Shown here: piece after piece, positions 16,495-27,600 of the stretch
Numbering within the stretch: the first letter of the stretch is position 1
How the letters are laid out: every line of letters starts with the position of its first letter
Assembly (NCBI GenBank): GCA_948745425.1
Contig: CAPZDM010000010.1
Span: 1-31,031, forward strand
Length of the DNA: 31,031 nucleotides
From: an uncultured Clostridia bacterium
GTDB taxonomy: Bacteria; Bacillota; Clostridia; TANB77; CAG-508
Direction: 5' to 3'
Notes under the pieces: model-generated
Databases searched by the model: none
Told to the model about the DNA's origin: nothing
What the model saw: the letters and a program-made list of their open reading frames with translations, nothing else
Made by a program: the position numbers and the translations under genes

Positions 16495-17628
16495 ATGGAA
16501 AAACAAAAAAAAGTAATAACCAAATGGTTATATTGGTTCACATTTGCAGTAGCAGTAATAGTAGTATATAAAGTATTAGACAAATTTGGAGAGATAACAA
16601 ATTGGCTAAAGGGACTAATAGGAATTCTATACCCATTTATAATGGCAGTAATAATAGCATATTTATTCTATATACCATGTAGGGGGCTAGAGTCAAAACT
16701 AAGAAAGATAGGAATAAAAAAGAAAGCTAGATGGTTATCAATACTAATTGTGTATGCAATAGCAATAATCTTCTGTGTATTAGTAATAAAATTTGTAATT
16801 CCTACTGCATCTGAAAGCATAATGGATTTAGTAAGTAGCTTACCAAACTACTATACAAAAGCAATAGAAGCAATAAAAGAAATGCCAGAAGATTCACTAT
16901 TAAATAAAATAAATGCAATACAGATAATAGAAGGTTTAGGAGATATAGATTTAACTCAATACTTTAGTTTAGAAAACTTAGGACAATACATAAAAGGAGT
17001 ACTAGGGCTTGCAACTACATTATTTGATATATTTGTAACACTAGTAGTATCAATATACATATTAGCAGAAAGAAGTCAAATACTAAACTTTGCAAGAAGA
17101 TTTTGTAAAGCAGTATTTAAAAATGATACATATAAAGATATAGGTAAAAACTTTAGACGCTCAAATGAAGTATTCTTTAAATTCCTATCAAGTCAATTAT
17201 TAGATGGATTTGTTGTAGGAATAATGGTATCTATAGCAATGAGCATATTACATGTAAAATATGCAGTACTACTTGGATTTATGATAGGACTATTTAACTT
17301 AATTCCTTATCTAGGAGCTGTAATTGCTGTAGTAGTAGCTATAATAATAACAGCATTAACAGGAGGAATTCCACAAGCTATATGGATGGCAATAACAGTT
17401 ATAATATTACAACAAATTGATGCAAACATAATAAACCCTAGAATTACAGGAAGTTCATTAAATATAAGTCCAATACTAGTAATCTTTTCAGTAACAGTAT
17501 TTGGGGCATATTTTGGAATAATAGGAATGTTCCTAGCAGTTCCAATAGTAACAGTAATAAAACTAGGAATAGAAGACTATATAAGCATGAAAGAAAATGA
17601 AAAAAAGGTAGAAAAGATTTCAAAATGA
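16495..17628 (+). CDS. AI-2E family transporter-like membrane protein
   Basis: This 377-residue multi-spanning protein is of the AI-2E/YtvI/PerM type. The ATG at 16495 has an AAAGGAAAG site; a TTG at 16468 inside xth would add nine polar residues and is less likely. About seven to eight hydrophobic helices are visible: two near residues 12-65, one near 80-105, a cluster at 165-190 and at least four from 230 to the end. The segment LGFMIGLFNLIPYLGAVIAVVVAII carries the family signature NLIPYLGxxI. Family members export small molecules or ions; the name AI-2 exporter comes from E. coli TqsA and should not be taken as the substrate here. The last codons overlap a perfect palindrome that may end the transcript. 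Confidence 0.88.
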   Translation: MEKQKKVITKWLYWFTFAVAVIVVYKVLDKFGEITNWLKGLIGILYPFIMAVIIAYLFYIPCRGLESKLRKIGIKKKARWLSILIVYAIAIIFCVLVIKFVIPTASESIMDLVSSLPNYYTKAIEAIKEMPEDSLLNKINAIQIIEGLGDIDLTQYFSLENLGQYIKGVLGLATTLFDIFVTLVVSIYILAERSQILNFARRFCKAVFKNDTYKDIGKNFRRSNEVFFKFLSSQLLDGFVVGIMVSIAMSILHVKYAVLLGFMIGLFNLIPYLGAVIAVVVAIIITALTGGIPQAIWMAITVIILQQIDANIINPRITGSSLNISPILVIFSVTVFGAYFGIIGMFLAVPIVTVIKLGIEDYISMKENEKKVEKISK

Positions 17629-17645
17629 TATAAAATTTATATCAT
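17625..17645. terminator. AT-only palindrome at the end of the AI-2E family gene
   Basis: A perfect 10-bp inverted repeat (17625-17634 with 17636-17645) includes the stop codon. It is all AT apart from one GC pair, and no clear T-tract follows, so its strength as a terminator is doubtful. Bases 17646-17721 are AT-rich with nothing recognised. Confidence 0.4.
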
Positions 17646-17721
17646 TGTATAGATTGTTTCGTTTATATACATTAATATTGTAGTAACTTTAATACAAAGC
17701 AGAAAAATCTAGAAATTTGTA

Positions 17722-17834
17722 TTTCCCTAAAAAAGCAACAAAATATTACAAAAAAGAAATAATAATTTAAATGAAAAGAAATAAATATTAACCAATGGGT
17801 TTCCGTAGAAAAATACGAGAAGCCCTTTATTTTT
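17722..17834 (+). promoter_or_regulatory. conserved intergenic module, copy A: conserved block plus terminator-like hairpin
   Basis: A TTTCCCTA start, GCAACAAAATATTACA, a purine-rich stretch AGAAATAATAATTTAAA and AGAAATAAATATT lead to a hairpin at 17797-17825: GGGTTTC, CGTA, loop, TACG, GAAGCCC, followed by TTTATTTTT. The same order occurs before the two other surface genes. The lower stem sequence differs between copies while pairing is kept. The hairpin with its T-tract looks like an intrinsic terminator lying just upstream of the promoter. Confidence 0.75.
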
Positions 17835-17848
17835 AGCGTTTTTTACTG

Positions 17849-17877
17849 TTTACATACAACTATATAATATATATAAT
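17849..17877 (+). promoter_or_regulatory. promoter A of the first surface-protein unit
   Basis: TTTACA (17849-17854) and TATAAT (17872-17877) have 17-bp spacing. The same boxes, with an AT-alternating spacer, occur in copies B and C, followed by a conserved TATAGAAA. The first start codon is about 120 nt downstream, so the leader is long. Confidence 0.75.
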
Positions 17878-17904
17878 ACGTGTCATAAGTATAGAAACTA
17901 CTTT

Positions 17905-17969
17905 AATAGTTAATAATTAATAAATTTTAAAATGATATTCCACACAAAATTTATTAACTATTAACTATT
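17905..17969 (+). repeat. 24-bp inverted repeat in the 5' untranslated leader
   Basis: Arms 17905-17928 and 17946-17969 match at 23 of 24 positions across a 17-nt loop, placed between promoter A and the GAGGGAGG ribosome site (17983-17990). The transcript would fold into a long AU stem. Leaders B and C have related TTATTAATTA-type sequence in single copy, so the repeat is particular to unit A. Confidence 0.7.
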
Positions 17970-17998
17970 TACTAATATATTAGAGGGAGGCATCCATA

Positions 17999-18134
17999 AT
18001 GAAAGCAAATGAGAAAAGTGAAGATGCTAAAACCGTTGGTGCTGTAACACACACACACACACGGATACTTATTAGACGATAAAAAATTTAAAACATTAAT
18101 TATACCATTATATAAAGGGGGTAATGTAAAATGA
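17999..18134 (+). CDS. short leader gene, 44 codons after a +1 frameshift, with an (AC)8 tract
   Basis: ATG 17999 follows GAGGGAGG by 8 nt, the same layout as the starts of the other surface genes. The 0 frame (MKANEKSEDAKTVGAVTHTH...) ends after 27 codons at 18082. An (AC)8 tract ends in CGGA; a +1 shift at CGG (18062-18064) resumes at GGA and gives YLLDDKKFKTLIIPLYKGG, ending at TGA 18132-18134. That stop overlaps the next ATG as ATGA, typical of coupled genes. Gain of one AC unit would restore the same frame, so repeat slippage is an alternative to recoding. The product is unrecognised. Units B and C lack this gene; their surface protein starts at the equivalent position. Confidence 0.5.
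18047..18062 (+). repeat. (AC)8 dinucleotide microsatellite inside the leader gene
   Basis: Eight uninterrupted AC units run into CGGA. Dinucleotide tracts of this length can slip during replication, and each unit gained or lost changes the reading frame of the leader gene. It is the only simple repeat of this kind noticed in the window. Confidence 0.9.
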
Positions 18135-21100
18135 AACAAAAAGCAAGAGGAATAGTATTAGCATATATTTTATTAACAGCAATAATTTTCGTAATAGCAT
18201 TATTAATAATAGGTATAGAAATAGTAAATAAAACTGGTAAGAAAATAGCAGATATGGAAGCTAAAACAGAAGATATATTAGCAGTGGAAAAGGGAGCATC
18301 AGACCCATATGCAGACTTATCAATAACTAAAAATGAATTATTGGCACGGAAAGAAAATACCTACAAATAGTGAAAATAAACCATACAAATGGGTTGTTCC
18401 AGTAACAGGAGATTACACGTTTGAAGTTGCTGGAGCTAAAGGAGCTGATTCAACACTTAAAATAGCAGGAAAAAATGTATATGGATATGGAACTAAAGGT
18501 GCAATAGTAACAGGAACTGTAAAGTTAACAGCAGGAACTGAATTATATTTATATGTTGGAAAAAGAGGCTCTGGTAAAACTGGTGGCTGGAATGGTGGTG
18601 GTTCAGGAAGATCTGAAACTTATATAAATACCATTGTTGGCTCAGATTGGAATCTAAACGAAACTTTTTCAACTTATTGTAGAGGAAATGCAGGAGGAGG
18701 TGGAGGTGCCTCAGATATTAGATTAAGTGGAATGTCAGCTAATAACAGAATATTAGTTGCCCCAGGAGGAGGTGGTGCTGGAACATCTATATATATATCC
18801 CTTATGTCAATTAATACAGAACCTGAAATAGATGGTGTAAGACCAAGACATCAATTTAGTGGTGGTCACCAGATGAGTGCATATGCAATATCTAATCCTA
18901 GACCTGCAAACTCTTCTGGAGTAACCTATGTTACAGGAGCACCTGCTATAAGCTATACATATTTAGGATATCGTGTGCAAGGTAATTATTATGGTATATT
19001 ACGTAGGTTAACTATAACAGGTGGAGCAGGAGGTGGTTACCGTGGGGGAAGAACAACTATAGTTGACGAATATCACAAAGAATACACTAATGTGGCAGGC
19101 CTAAAAAATTATGCTCAAGATGGAAAAGCATATGCAGGAACAGCATACTATGATACAAAATTATTCAGTAATGTAAGTGGAATAGGAAATAAAATTGAAA
19201 CTAACTCAGTTGATTATGAAGCTAACAGATTTGATAATAATGGTAATGGATATATAAATATTACTTTAGAGGCAATCAAAGAATTCGCTTTGACAGTAAA
19301 CCCAAATGGAGGAACATGGGAAGGAAAAACAACAAATACAGAAGTATTTTTGGAAACAGGAGCAGAAAGAACAATAGCAAATCCAACAAGAAAAGGATAC
19401 ACATTTCAAAATTGGACACGAACAGGTGCAGGAAGTAAATTAGAAGGAACAAAATTCACAATGGGAACAGAAGACGCAACATTAAAAGCAAACTGGACAA
19501 TAAATCAATCAACATTAGTAGTAAATCCAAATGGAGGAACATGGAACACATTTACAACACAAAGAACGTATACACAAAACTATAATACAACTCTAAATAT
19601 ACCAGTACCAACAAGGGCAGGGTATATATTTGCAGGCTGGGAAAGAACAAACACGAATGGAACAATGAGTAGTTTAACAACAAATGCAATATATACATTT
19701 GGGGAAGCCAAAGGAGTGACAGATACAATAAAAGCAAAATGGTCAACGATAGAATATACAATAACATATCAGTTAAATGGAGGAACAGTAACAGGAAATC
19801 CAACAAGATACACACCAGAAACAAGCACAATAACATTAAAAAACCCAACAAAAACAGGATATACATTTGCTGGATGGACAGGATCAAATGGAACAACAGC
19901 CCAAATAACAGTAACAATACCAAAAGGATCAACAGGAAATAAGAACTATATAGCACAATGGACGCCAATAACATATCAGATAAAATATAATGGAAATGCA
20001 CAAACAAGTGGAACTATGGCAAACAGTACACACACATATAATGTAGCCAAGAACCTAACAGCAAATGCATACAAAAGAGAATATAAAGTAACATACAACT
20101 ATAAACATAGTGGACAGGCAAATACAGAAGTAATGGCAAGAGCAACATTCAATGGTTGGGCAACAAGTGCAAGTGGGGCAAAAGTATATAATAATAGCCA
20201 AAGTGTAATAAACTTAAGAAACACGACAGGAGTAGTTAATTTATATGCAAACTGGACATTAGCAAGAGTAACATTACCAAGCCCAACAAGAAAAGGATAT
20301 ACATTCAAAGGATGGAGTACAAGCTCAAACGCTGAAACAATAAATTATAAGGGAGGAGACACATACACACCAACAAGAAACACCACACTATATGCAGTAT
20401 GGGAAGCCCACACAACAAAAGTAACAATAACAAAAAAAGACAGTATAACAGGAGAAAAACTAAATGGAGCAACCTTTGGGTTATATGAATGGAATGGAAG
20501 TACATATATAAAAAAGAATACACTAATAGACAATGGAAATGGGACATATACAACACAAGTAATGACATATACAGACACAAACCAAGGGAAATACAAAATA
20601 ATAGAAGAAAAAGCCCCAACATATTATACAAATGCAAGAACAGAAAAAGAACTAATAATAGCAGAAGCAGGATATCATGAATACAACTACAATATAACAA
20701 ATGAACCAAACAAAATAAAAATACAAGCAATAAAAGTAGACAGTGAAACAAGAAAAAGAATAAGTGGAGCAACATTCACAATATATGAATGGAACAAAGA
20801 AAAAGGAGCATATGAAATATACACAAAAAGTAATACACTAGAATTCCAAGGAGATAGAAGTTATTTAAGTGGATGGTTATATGCAAATAGAAAAAACGAA
20901 GGAAAATTCAGAATAATAGAAACAGGAACACCAAATGGATACTATGGAGACTATAACAATGGAAACAAAAAAAATAACGACATAACAATAAGTGCAACCA
21001 ACAATGGTCAAACAATAAAAATAACAAATGGAAATGGGGAATACAGTAACACAAGAGTAAAAGGAACAATAAACGTAAACAAAATAGACAAAGAAACAAA

Positions 21101-24100
21101 CAGAAACTTAAGCCAAGGAGACGGAACACTAGACGGAGCAATATATGGACTATATGCAGCAGAAAACATAAATCATAAAGACACAGTAACAGGAAAAATA
21201 TATAATAAAGACCAAGAAGTAAAAAGAGCAACAATAAGAAATGGAAGCCTAAAATTTGAAAACGTAGAAATAGGAAAATACTATATAAAAGAAATAACAG
21301 CACCAAAAGGATATATACAAGACCAAACAAAATACGAAATAAGTGTAAACTATGAAGGAGAAACAGTTGCACAAATAACAAGAAATATAACAGTAAAAGA
21401 GCAAGTAAAAAAGCAAGCCTTCAGAATAAAGAAAGTAAGCTCAAACAGTAGTACAACCGAACTACCAGCACTAGAAGGAGCAGGATTCAAAATCTACTTA
21501 ATAAGAGACTTAGAAGGAGTAAAAAATGGAACAATAAAAAAACAAGACAATGCAGGATATAAAAGTGAAGACTTTATAGGATATGACTTCAGTAAAGAAC
21601 AAACAGCACTAGACTACAGTAAAAATCAAAATGGAGAAAGAACACCAGAAATATTCTCAAACAGACAAGGAGAAGTAACAAGTCCAGAACTAGCATATGG
21701 ACAATATGTAGTAATAGAAAGCACAGTACCAGAAGACAGAAAACCAATAGAACCATTCATAGTAACAATAGAAGAAGACAACAGAACACCACAAGCACAA
21801 AGAGTATTAGTAGACGAAGAATTCGAAGCCTTAATAAAAGTAATAAAAAAAGATACACAAACAAAGCAAACAGTCCTAAACAAAAATGCAAAATATAGAA
21901 TATGGAGTGTAACACAAAACAAATACATAGAATACACAGTCTCATATCCAACAATAATAAAATATGGAACAGAAGAAAATCCATATCAAACAAACGAAAA
22001 AGGAGAATTCATAACACCACTAAGACTACAAATAGGAGAATATGAACTAAGAGAAATAGGAGCACCAGACGGATACATATTAACAGGATATGAAGGAAAA
22101 ATGAAAGAAGGAACCTATAAAGAGCAACCAAAAGAACCAGTAAAATTCAAAGTAAAAATGAATACAGCATACTATGAAGACCCAGAAACAAAAGAAATAA
22201 TAATAAACGTAGAACAATACAATGACGAAATGTTTGGAGAACTAGAGATAACAAAAACAGGAGAATACTTACAAGGAGCAGAAACAAGAAAAGATGGAAC
22301 AATAGACCCAATATATCAAAAAAGACAAATAGAAGGAGCAGAATTCGAAATATATGCAAAAGAAGACATATATACAATAGACAACCAAGGAACAAAACTA
22401 TGTGAAAAAGACCAACTAGTAAAAAAAATAACAACAAACGCACAAGGAAAAGCATACATAGACAACCTGCCAATAGGAAAATACTATATAAAAGAAGTAA
22501 AAACAGTAGAAGGATTTGTACTAAACAAAGAACCAAAAGAATTTGAGGTTTCATATCAAGGAGAAAAAACAGCAGTACAAAAAATAGAAATAAGTTATAA
22601 AAATGAAAGACAAAAAATAAACCTAAATGGAAACGAAGAAAACGGAGAAACAGGAATAATCAAAAAAGACCAAGAAACAGGAGAAAAACTAGAAGGAGCA
22701 ATAATAGGAATATACTCAAAAGAAGATATAACAGGAGAAAATGGAATAATAATACCAAAAGACACCCTAATAGAAAAAGTAATAACAGACAAAAACGGAA
22801 AAGCCAAATACACAATAGACCTACCACTAGGAAAATACTATCTAAAAGAAATACAAGCACCAATAGGATATATACTAAACGAACAAACGATAGAAATAGA
22901 TGGAAGCTATAAGGGTCAAGAAATAGAACAAATAAACATAAACCAAACAATAGAAAACAAAAGTAGAACAGTCCAAATAGAAAAAATAGACCAAGAAGGA
23001 AACCCATTAAAAGGAGCAAAACTAGAAATAATAGAAGAAACAAGACAAATAGACACATGGGAAACAACAGAACAAGCCCATGAAATAAGAAAACTAGAAG
23101 CAGGAAAAACATATATCCTAAAAGAAATAGAACCACCAAAAGGATATGTAACAGCAGACGAAATACAATTTCAGACAAATGAACAAGGACAAATATATTA
23201 CTATAACAAACAAGCAGAAAAAGGAATAAGCCTAAAGGAATACAAACAAACAGAAAAAATAGAGATGAAAGACCAAAAAACCAAAACAAAAATAGAAATA
23301 GTAGACAAAGAAACAGGGGAACCAATTCCAGGAATAACAGTACAAATAAAAGACAAAGAAACAGGAGAAATAATATATGAATACGAAACAGGAGAAGCAG
23401 AAAAAATAATAGAAGGGTTACCTTTAGGAGAATATGAAATAATAACAAAAGACACAGAAGAAAGAGGATATACAACAGAACAAAAAGACTTAAACATAAA
23501 AGATACAAAAGAAGAACAAGGAACAAAAATAGAACAAGACTACACAAAAATAGAAATAACATTAAGAGATGAAGAAACAAAAGAACTAATAGAAGGAAAA
23601 ATTCAAATAATAGACAAAGACGGAAAAATAATAAAAGAACTAGAAACAGAAAAAGGAAAAATCCAAATAAACAGGTTACCAATAGGAGAATACACAATAC
23701 ACCAAACAGAAGCCCAAAAAGGATACTTTGAAGCAGAAGACATAAAAATAGAAATAAAAGACACAGGAGAACTACAAAAATACGAAATACTAAACAAGAA
23801 AAAAGTAGTAAACTATGGAATAGAAAAAACAATAGAAAAAATAACAATAAATGGAAAGAACTTAGAAATATCAAACAACAAACTAACAAAAATAGAACTA
23901 AAAGCATCAGAAATAAAAAATGCACAAATAACAGTAGACTACAATATAAAAGTATCAAATACAGGAGAAATGGAAGGAAAAGTAAGAATATTAGAAAAAC
24001 TACCAAATGGATGTGAGGTAATAGAAGCAACAGAAGAATGGAAGATAATTAGAGAAGGAGAACTAGAAAAAGAAGTAGAACTACAAGCAGGAGAAAGTAA

Positions 24101-24371
24101 AGAAATAAAACTAAGTTTAAGATGGATAAACAAAGAAATCAACTTAGGAACACAGACAAACAAAGCAAAATTAGAAAATACAGAAGATATGAATTCAGAA
24201 GACAATATCTCAGAAGCAACAATAGTAATAAGTGTAAAAACAGGAATAGTGGTAAGTGCAATAATTATTATAATAATTATAAGTTCATTAGGAATCAGTG
24301 GATATATGATAATTAGGGTAATAAATAAAAAAGAACCAAACATAAGTAAAATTAGATTTCTAAATAAATAA
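18131..24371 (+). CDS. giant surface protein 1 with N-terminal helix, glycine-rich domain, InlB-type and SpaA/Cna_B-type repeats; +1 frameshift at CGG
   Basis: The product is 2079 residues if a +1 shift occurs at CGG 18347-18349 (codon 73); otherwise the 0 frame stops at 18370 and a long frame continues to 24371. Order: membrane helix (residues ~8-30), conserved ADMEAKTEDIL segment, ALK/LTK-like glycine-rich domain (~90-385, GNAGGGGGASDIRL, APGGGGAG), about five InlB/Flg_new-like repeats (~387-760, GYTFAGW and NPNGGTW), about ten SpaA/Cna_B-like domains (~762-1890, each with GAxF/GLY and YYIKE motifs), a conserved final domain, a membrane helix (~2039-2064) and a basic tail ending IRFLNK. No LPXTG is present. 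SpaA domains often carry intramolecular isopeptide bonds. It is probably a stalk-like adhesin. The repeat region uses A-ending codons far more than the N-terminal part. Confidence 0.82.
18344..18350 (+). other. +1 frameshift site GCA-C-GGA in surface protein 1
   Basis: The frame must change between 18327 (after the last upstream stop in the +1 frame) and 18367. The only CGG of the gene lies inside this 41-nt overlap. Shifting there gives ...NELLA-G-KKIPTNS..., leading into the glycine-rich domain. No homolog in the window fixes the exact base. Confidence 0.6.
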
Positions 24372-24392
24372 AGGTTTTCGCAAAATCTTTAG

Positions 24393-24505
24393 TTCCCTAG
24401 AAAAAGTGACAAAATATTACAAAAAAGAAATAATAATTTAAATTAAAAGAAATAAATATTAGATAAAGAGTTTCCGTAGTAAAATACAGGGGACTCTTTG
24501 TCTTT
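24393..24505 (+). promoter_or_regulatory. conserved intergenic module, copy B
   Basis: TTCCCTAGAAAAAGTGACAA, ATATTACAAAAAAGAAATAA and TTAAATTAAAAGAAATAAA are nearly the same as in copies A and C. The hairpin has arms starting AAAGAGTTTCC (24465) and ending GGGGACTCTTT (24499), with an inner GTA/TAC pair. TGTCTTT follows. It begins 21 nt after the stop of surface protein 1 and so probably ends that transcript. Confidence 0.75.
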
Positions 24506-24519
24506 AGCTAAATTCCCCA

Positions 24520-24549
24520 TTTACATAAGAATATATAAAAATATATAAT
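24520..24549 (+). promoter_or_regulatory. promoter B of surface protein 2
   Basis: TTTACA (24520-24525) and TATAAT (24544-24549) have an 18-bp alternating AT spacer. A leader of about 60 nt and an AAGGAGGA site lead to ATG 24612. Confidence 0.7.
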
Positions 24550-24611
24550 AAGGATAGAAATTATATTAATTATTAACCATTCACTAGCATGTAAAGAAGG
24601 AGGATTCCATT

Positions 24612-27600
24612 ATGAAGCAAAAAAAGAAAGGTATAATATTTGCGATTGCTTTATTAATAGCAATAATTTGTGTAATATCAGTATTATCAATAGCTATAAA
24701 AATTGCAAATAGAAATGGACAAGAAATTGCAGATATAGAAGCTAAGACAGAGGAAATATTATCAGCTGAAACAACAACTAATCCATCATGGGAATTTAAT
24801 GCAACAGGTGCTGAACAGACCTTTATTGTTCCTAAAACAGGAACATATACATTCGAAATTCTTGGTGCTTCTGGTGCAAAAGGAAAAGCAAAATTTGGAG
24901 GTGGAGAAACTGACTTTCATGACACTAACCCTGGGGCAGGAACAAAAGTAACAGGGAAAATAAATTTAACAGAAGGTACAACCCTTTATTTATATGTTGG
25001 TAAAAAAGGAGAAAATAAAACTGGTGGATGGAATGGTGGTGGAGATGGACTTGGATATGGTTCAACAAGTACAGAACACCCAAATGGAAAATATAATCCT
25101 ATGGATTGGGTAGAATATGGTGGAAATATTTATAGACATTCAGAACCTCCAGGAGGATATTCTGGTGCAGGTGGTGGTGCCTCTGATATTAGATTGGGAG
25201 GGAAATCATTATCTGATAGAATAATAGTAGCTCCAGGTGGTCCTGGTGGAGGATTTTCAGTATATGTTTCATGGAATCAAGGCTCTCAAACAGTAGGTAA
25301 GGGAGGTCATAATAGAGGATATGCTAATGCTGAAAAAGGTAATCGGAACAGCAGGACAGGGAAGTAAGGCAACAGAACTTGATTATAGTTATGCTGAAGG
25401 GAGTTGGCTACATAGAGTATCAGTTTCTGGTGGTGCAGGTGGTGGTTATGAAGGGGGAACTACTGGCGATGAAAATGCAAGGCAAGATAGAGTTGCTTAT
25501 AGTGGTACATCGTTTTGGAATGAGGAAATTACTAGTGATACGACTGCTTACAGGAGGAATACAAGTTGTATTATGGATTTTTCTAACTCTACTAAAGGTG
25601 CTATTTTAGAAGATGGACATATAAGGTTAACCTTAGAGCATGAACACAATTATCAACCAATAGGACAAACAACAGCAACATGTACACAAGGAGGAGAAAG
25701 AACAGAGAGATGTACGATATGTGGAGATGAAATTACTAGAACTATTCCAGCCTTAGGACATTTAGTACCACCAAACAACCCATATGTATATACATATGCA
25801 ACAAATAATGGAGTAAACAAAGGTGTAAGATATGGACATTGTAGTAGATGTAACCAAGTATTAGAAACTGCATACTTAGTTTCATTAAATAAAGGAACAG
25901 GAATAGCCTCTGTAACAGAAGGAGGGTATTATAGAAAAGGGCAATCTGTAACAGTTAATGCAACATTAGTCGCAGGATATACCTGGAAAAACTGGACAGG
26001 AACTCTGACTTCGACAAATCAGAACTTTACATTTACTATGCCAGAAAAAGCAGTCACATTAACAGCAAATGCAAATAATCCACAATATAGAGTAAATCAT
26101 TACCAGCAAAACTTAAGTGATTATGGATATACATTAAAAGATACAGAAATATTATCAGCACCACTAGGTACTGAAGTACAACCCAATGTAAAAACATACA
26201 CAGGATATATAAGTCCACCAAAGCAAAAAGTTACAATTGAATCAAATAACTCAACAGTAGTAAACTATTATTACAAATTAATGCCACCAACAGTAGAAAA
26301 TAATATACAAATAACAGCTACAGTAGAGGCAGGATATATAGAAGAAACAACAAACATACCAGTACTAACAAGAGAAGATGGAGTGGTAACATATAATATT
26401 AAATATATATCAGACATTGAGCGATACATAGGAAAAGCAAAAGTAGAGATAGTAACACTATTACCAGAAAACATAGATATTGAAAAATCAAACTTAGCAG
26501 GAGGAACTTATAACGAAAAAGCACATACAATAACATGGATACAAGAAATAAAAAATGTAGACACTACAGAAACTGGAAAATATAGAGTAGAAGTTGAAAA
26601 ACAAATAGGAATAGTATATAAAAATCAAGATGTAATAAAGGATTTAGTAGCAGAAGTAGGAGGAAAAATAATAACATATTATCCAGAAGAATTTGAGGAA
26701 AGACCAGGACAAGAACTCATAAAGAAAACAGCAACAGATAGTACAATAGTAAAACAGGAATATAAAACAAACTATAAAGTACAAAAAATATGGGAAGACA
26801 GTGACAATGTAGAGGGAAAACGTCCAGAAAGTGTAACAATAAAAATATTAATAATGCCACAAAATAAAGTAGTAACAAAAATATTAAATGATGAAAACAA
26901 TTGGACATATGAAGAAAGAGGACTTCCAAAATATGTTAAAGAAACAGGGGAAAGAATAGTATATAGTGTAACAGAAAGTGAAACAAATAAAGGTGACTTA
27001 GAATACTATGAAGATAATCCAACAATAACAAAAACAGAAGACCAAACAAATGAGGCAATAAACTATTTATATAAAATAACAAATAAATATAGAACAATAA
27101 AAACAGGTATAGAGACAGAAATAACAAAAACAGGACCTGAAGAAATAACCTCATCAAAAGACAAATTAGATTATACAATAAACTTTAAAGCAGAAATAAC
27201 AGATTACATAGGTGGAGGTATAGTAAAATTAGTAGATGAACTGCCATATGAAATAGATGAAGAAAAATCAGAATTAAATGGTGGAAAATATGATAAAGAA
27301 ACAAAAACAATAACATGGGAAGAAGAATTAGAACATATAAATACATTTGAGAAAAAAGCTAAATTAACATCATTCTTAGCATCAATTGCAAGCAAAGATA
27401 CTACAAATCCAAATGTATACAAAATAGATATAACAAAGAAAATAAAACTAGTATATAAAGATATAGATTTAACACAAGAAAAAATGACAAACAATGTAAA
27501 AGGAGGAGTAAAACTAGAGTATAAAGGAGTAAAAGATGAAACAACAGAAGGTGCAGATACAAACATAAATGTAGAAGGGACAGTAAAAGTAAAATATGTA

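Noticed and set aside
17722..17834. Known c-di-GMP riboswitch before surface genes
   Set aside because: The conserved class I core bases were not found, and the promoter lies downstream of the hairpin, so the element is not in the leader of that transcript.
17999..18082. Amino-acid attenuator leader (THTHT repeats)
   Set aside because: Thr-His repeats come from the AC tract, no terminator/antiterminator follows the peptide, and the downstream gene is not biosynthetic.
22660..24030. Long open frame of 456 codons on the - strand
   Set aside because: It is a leucine-rich shadow of the T-poor coding strand of surface protein 1, with no ribosome site or family likeness.
24247..24371. Sortase LPXTG anchor in the surface proteins
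   Set aside because: No LPXTG-like motif precedes the C-terminal helix in either complete protein.
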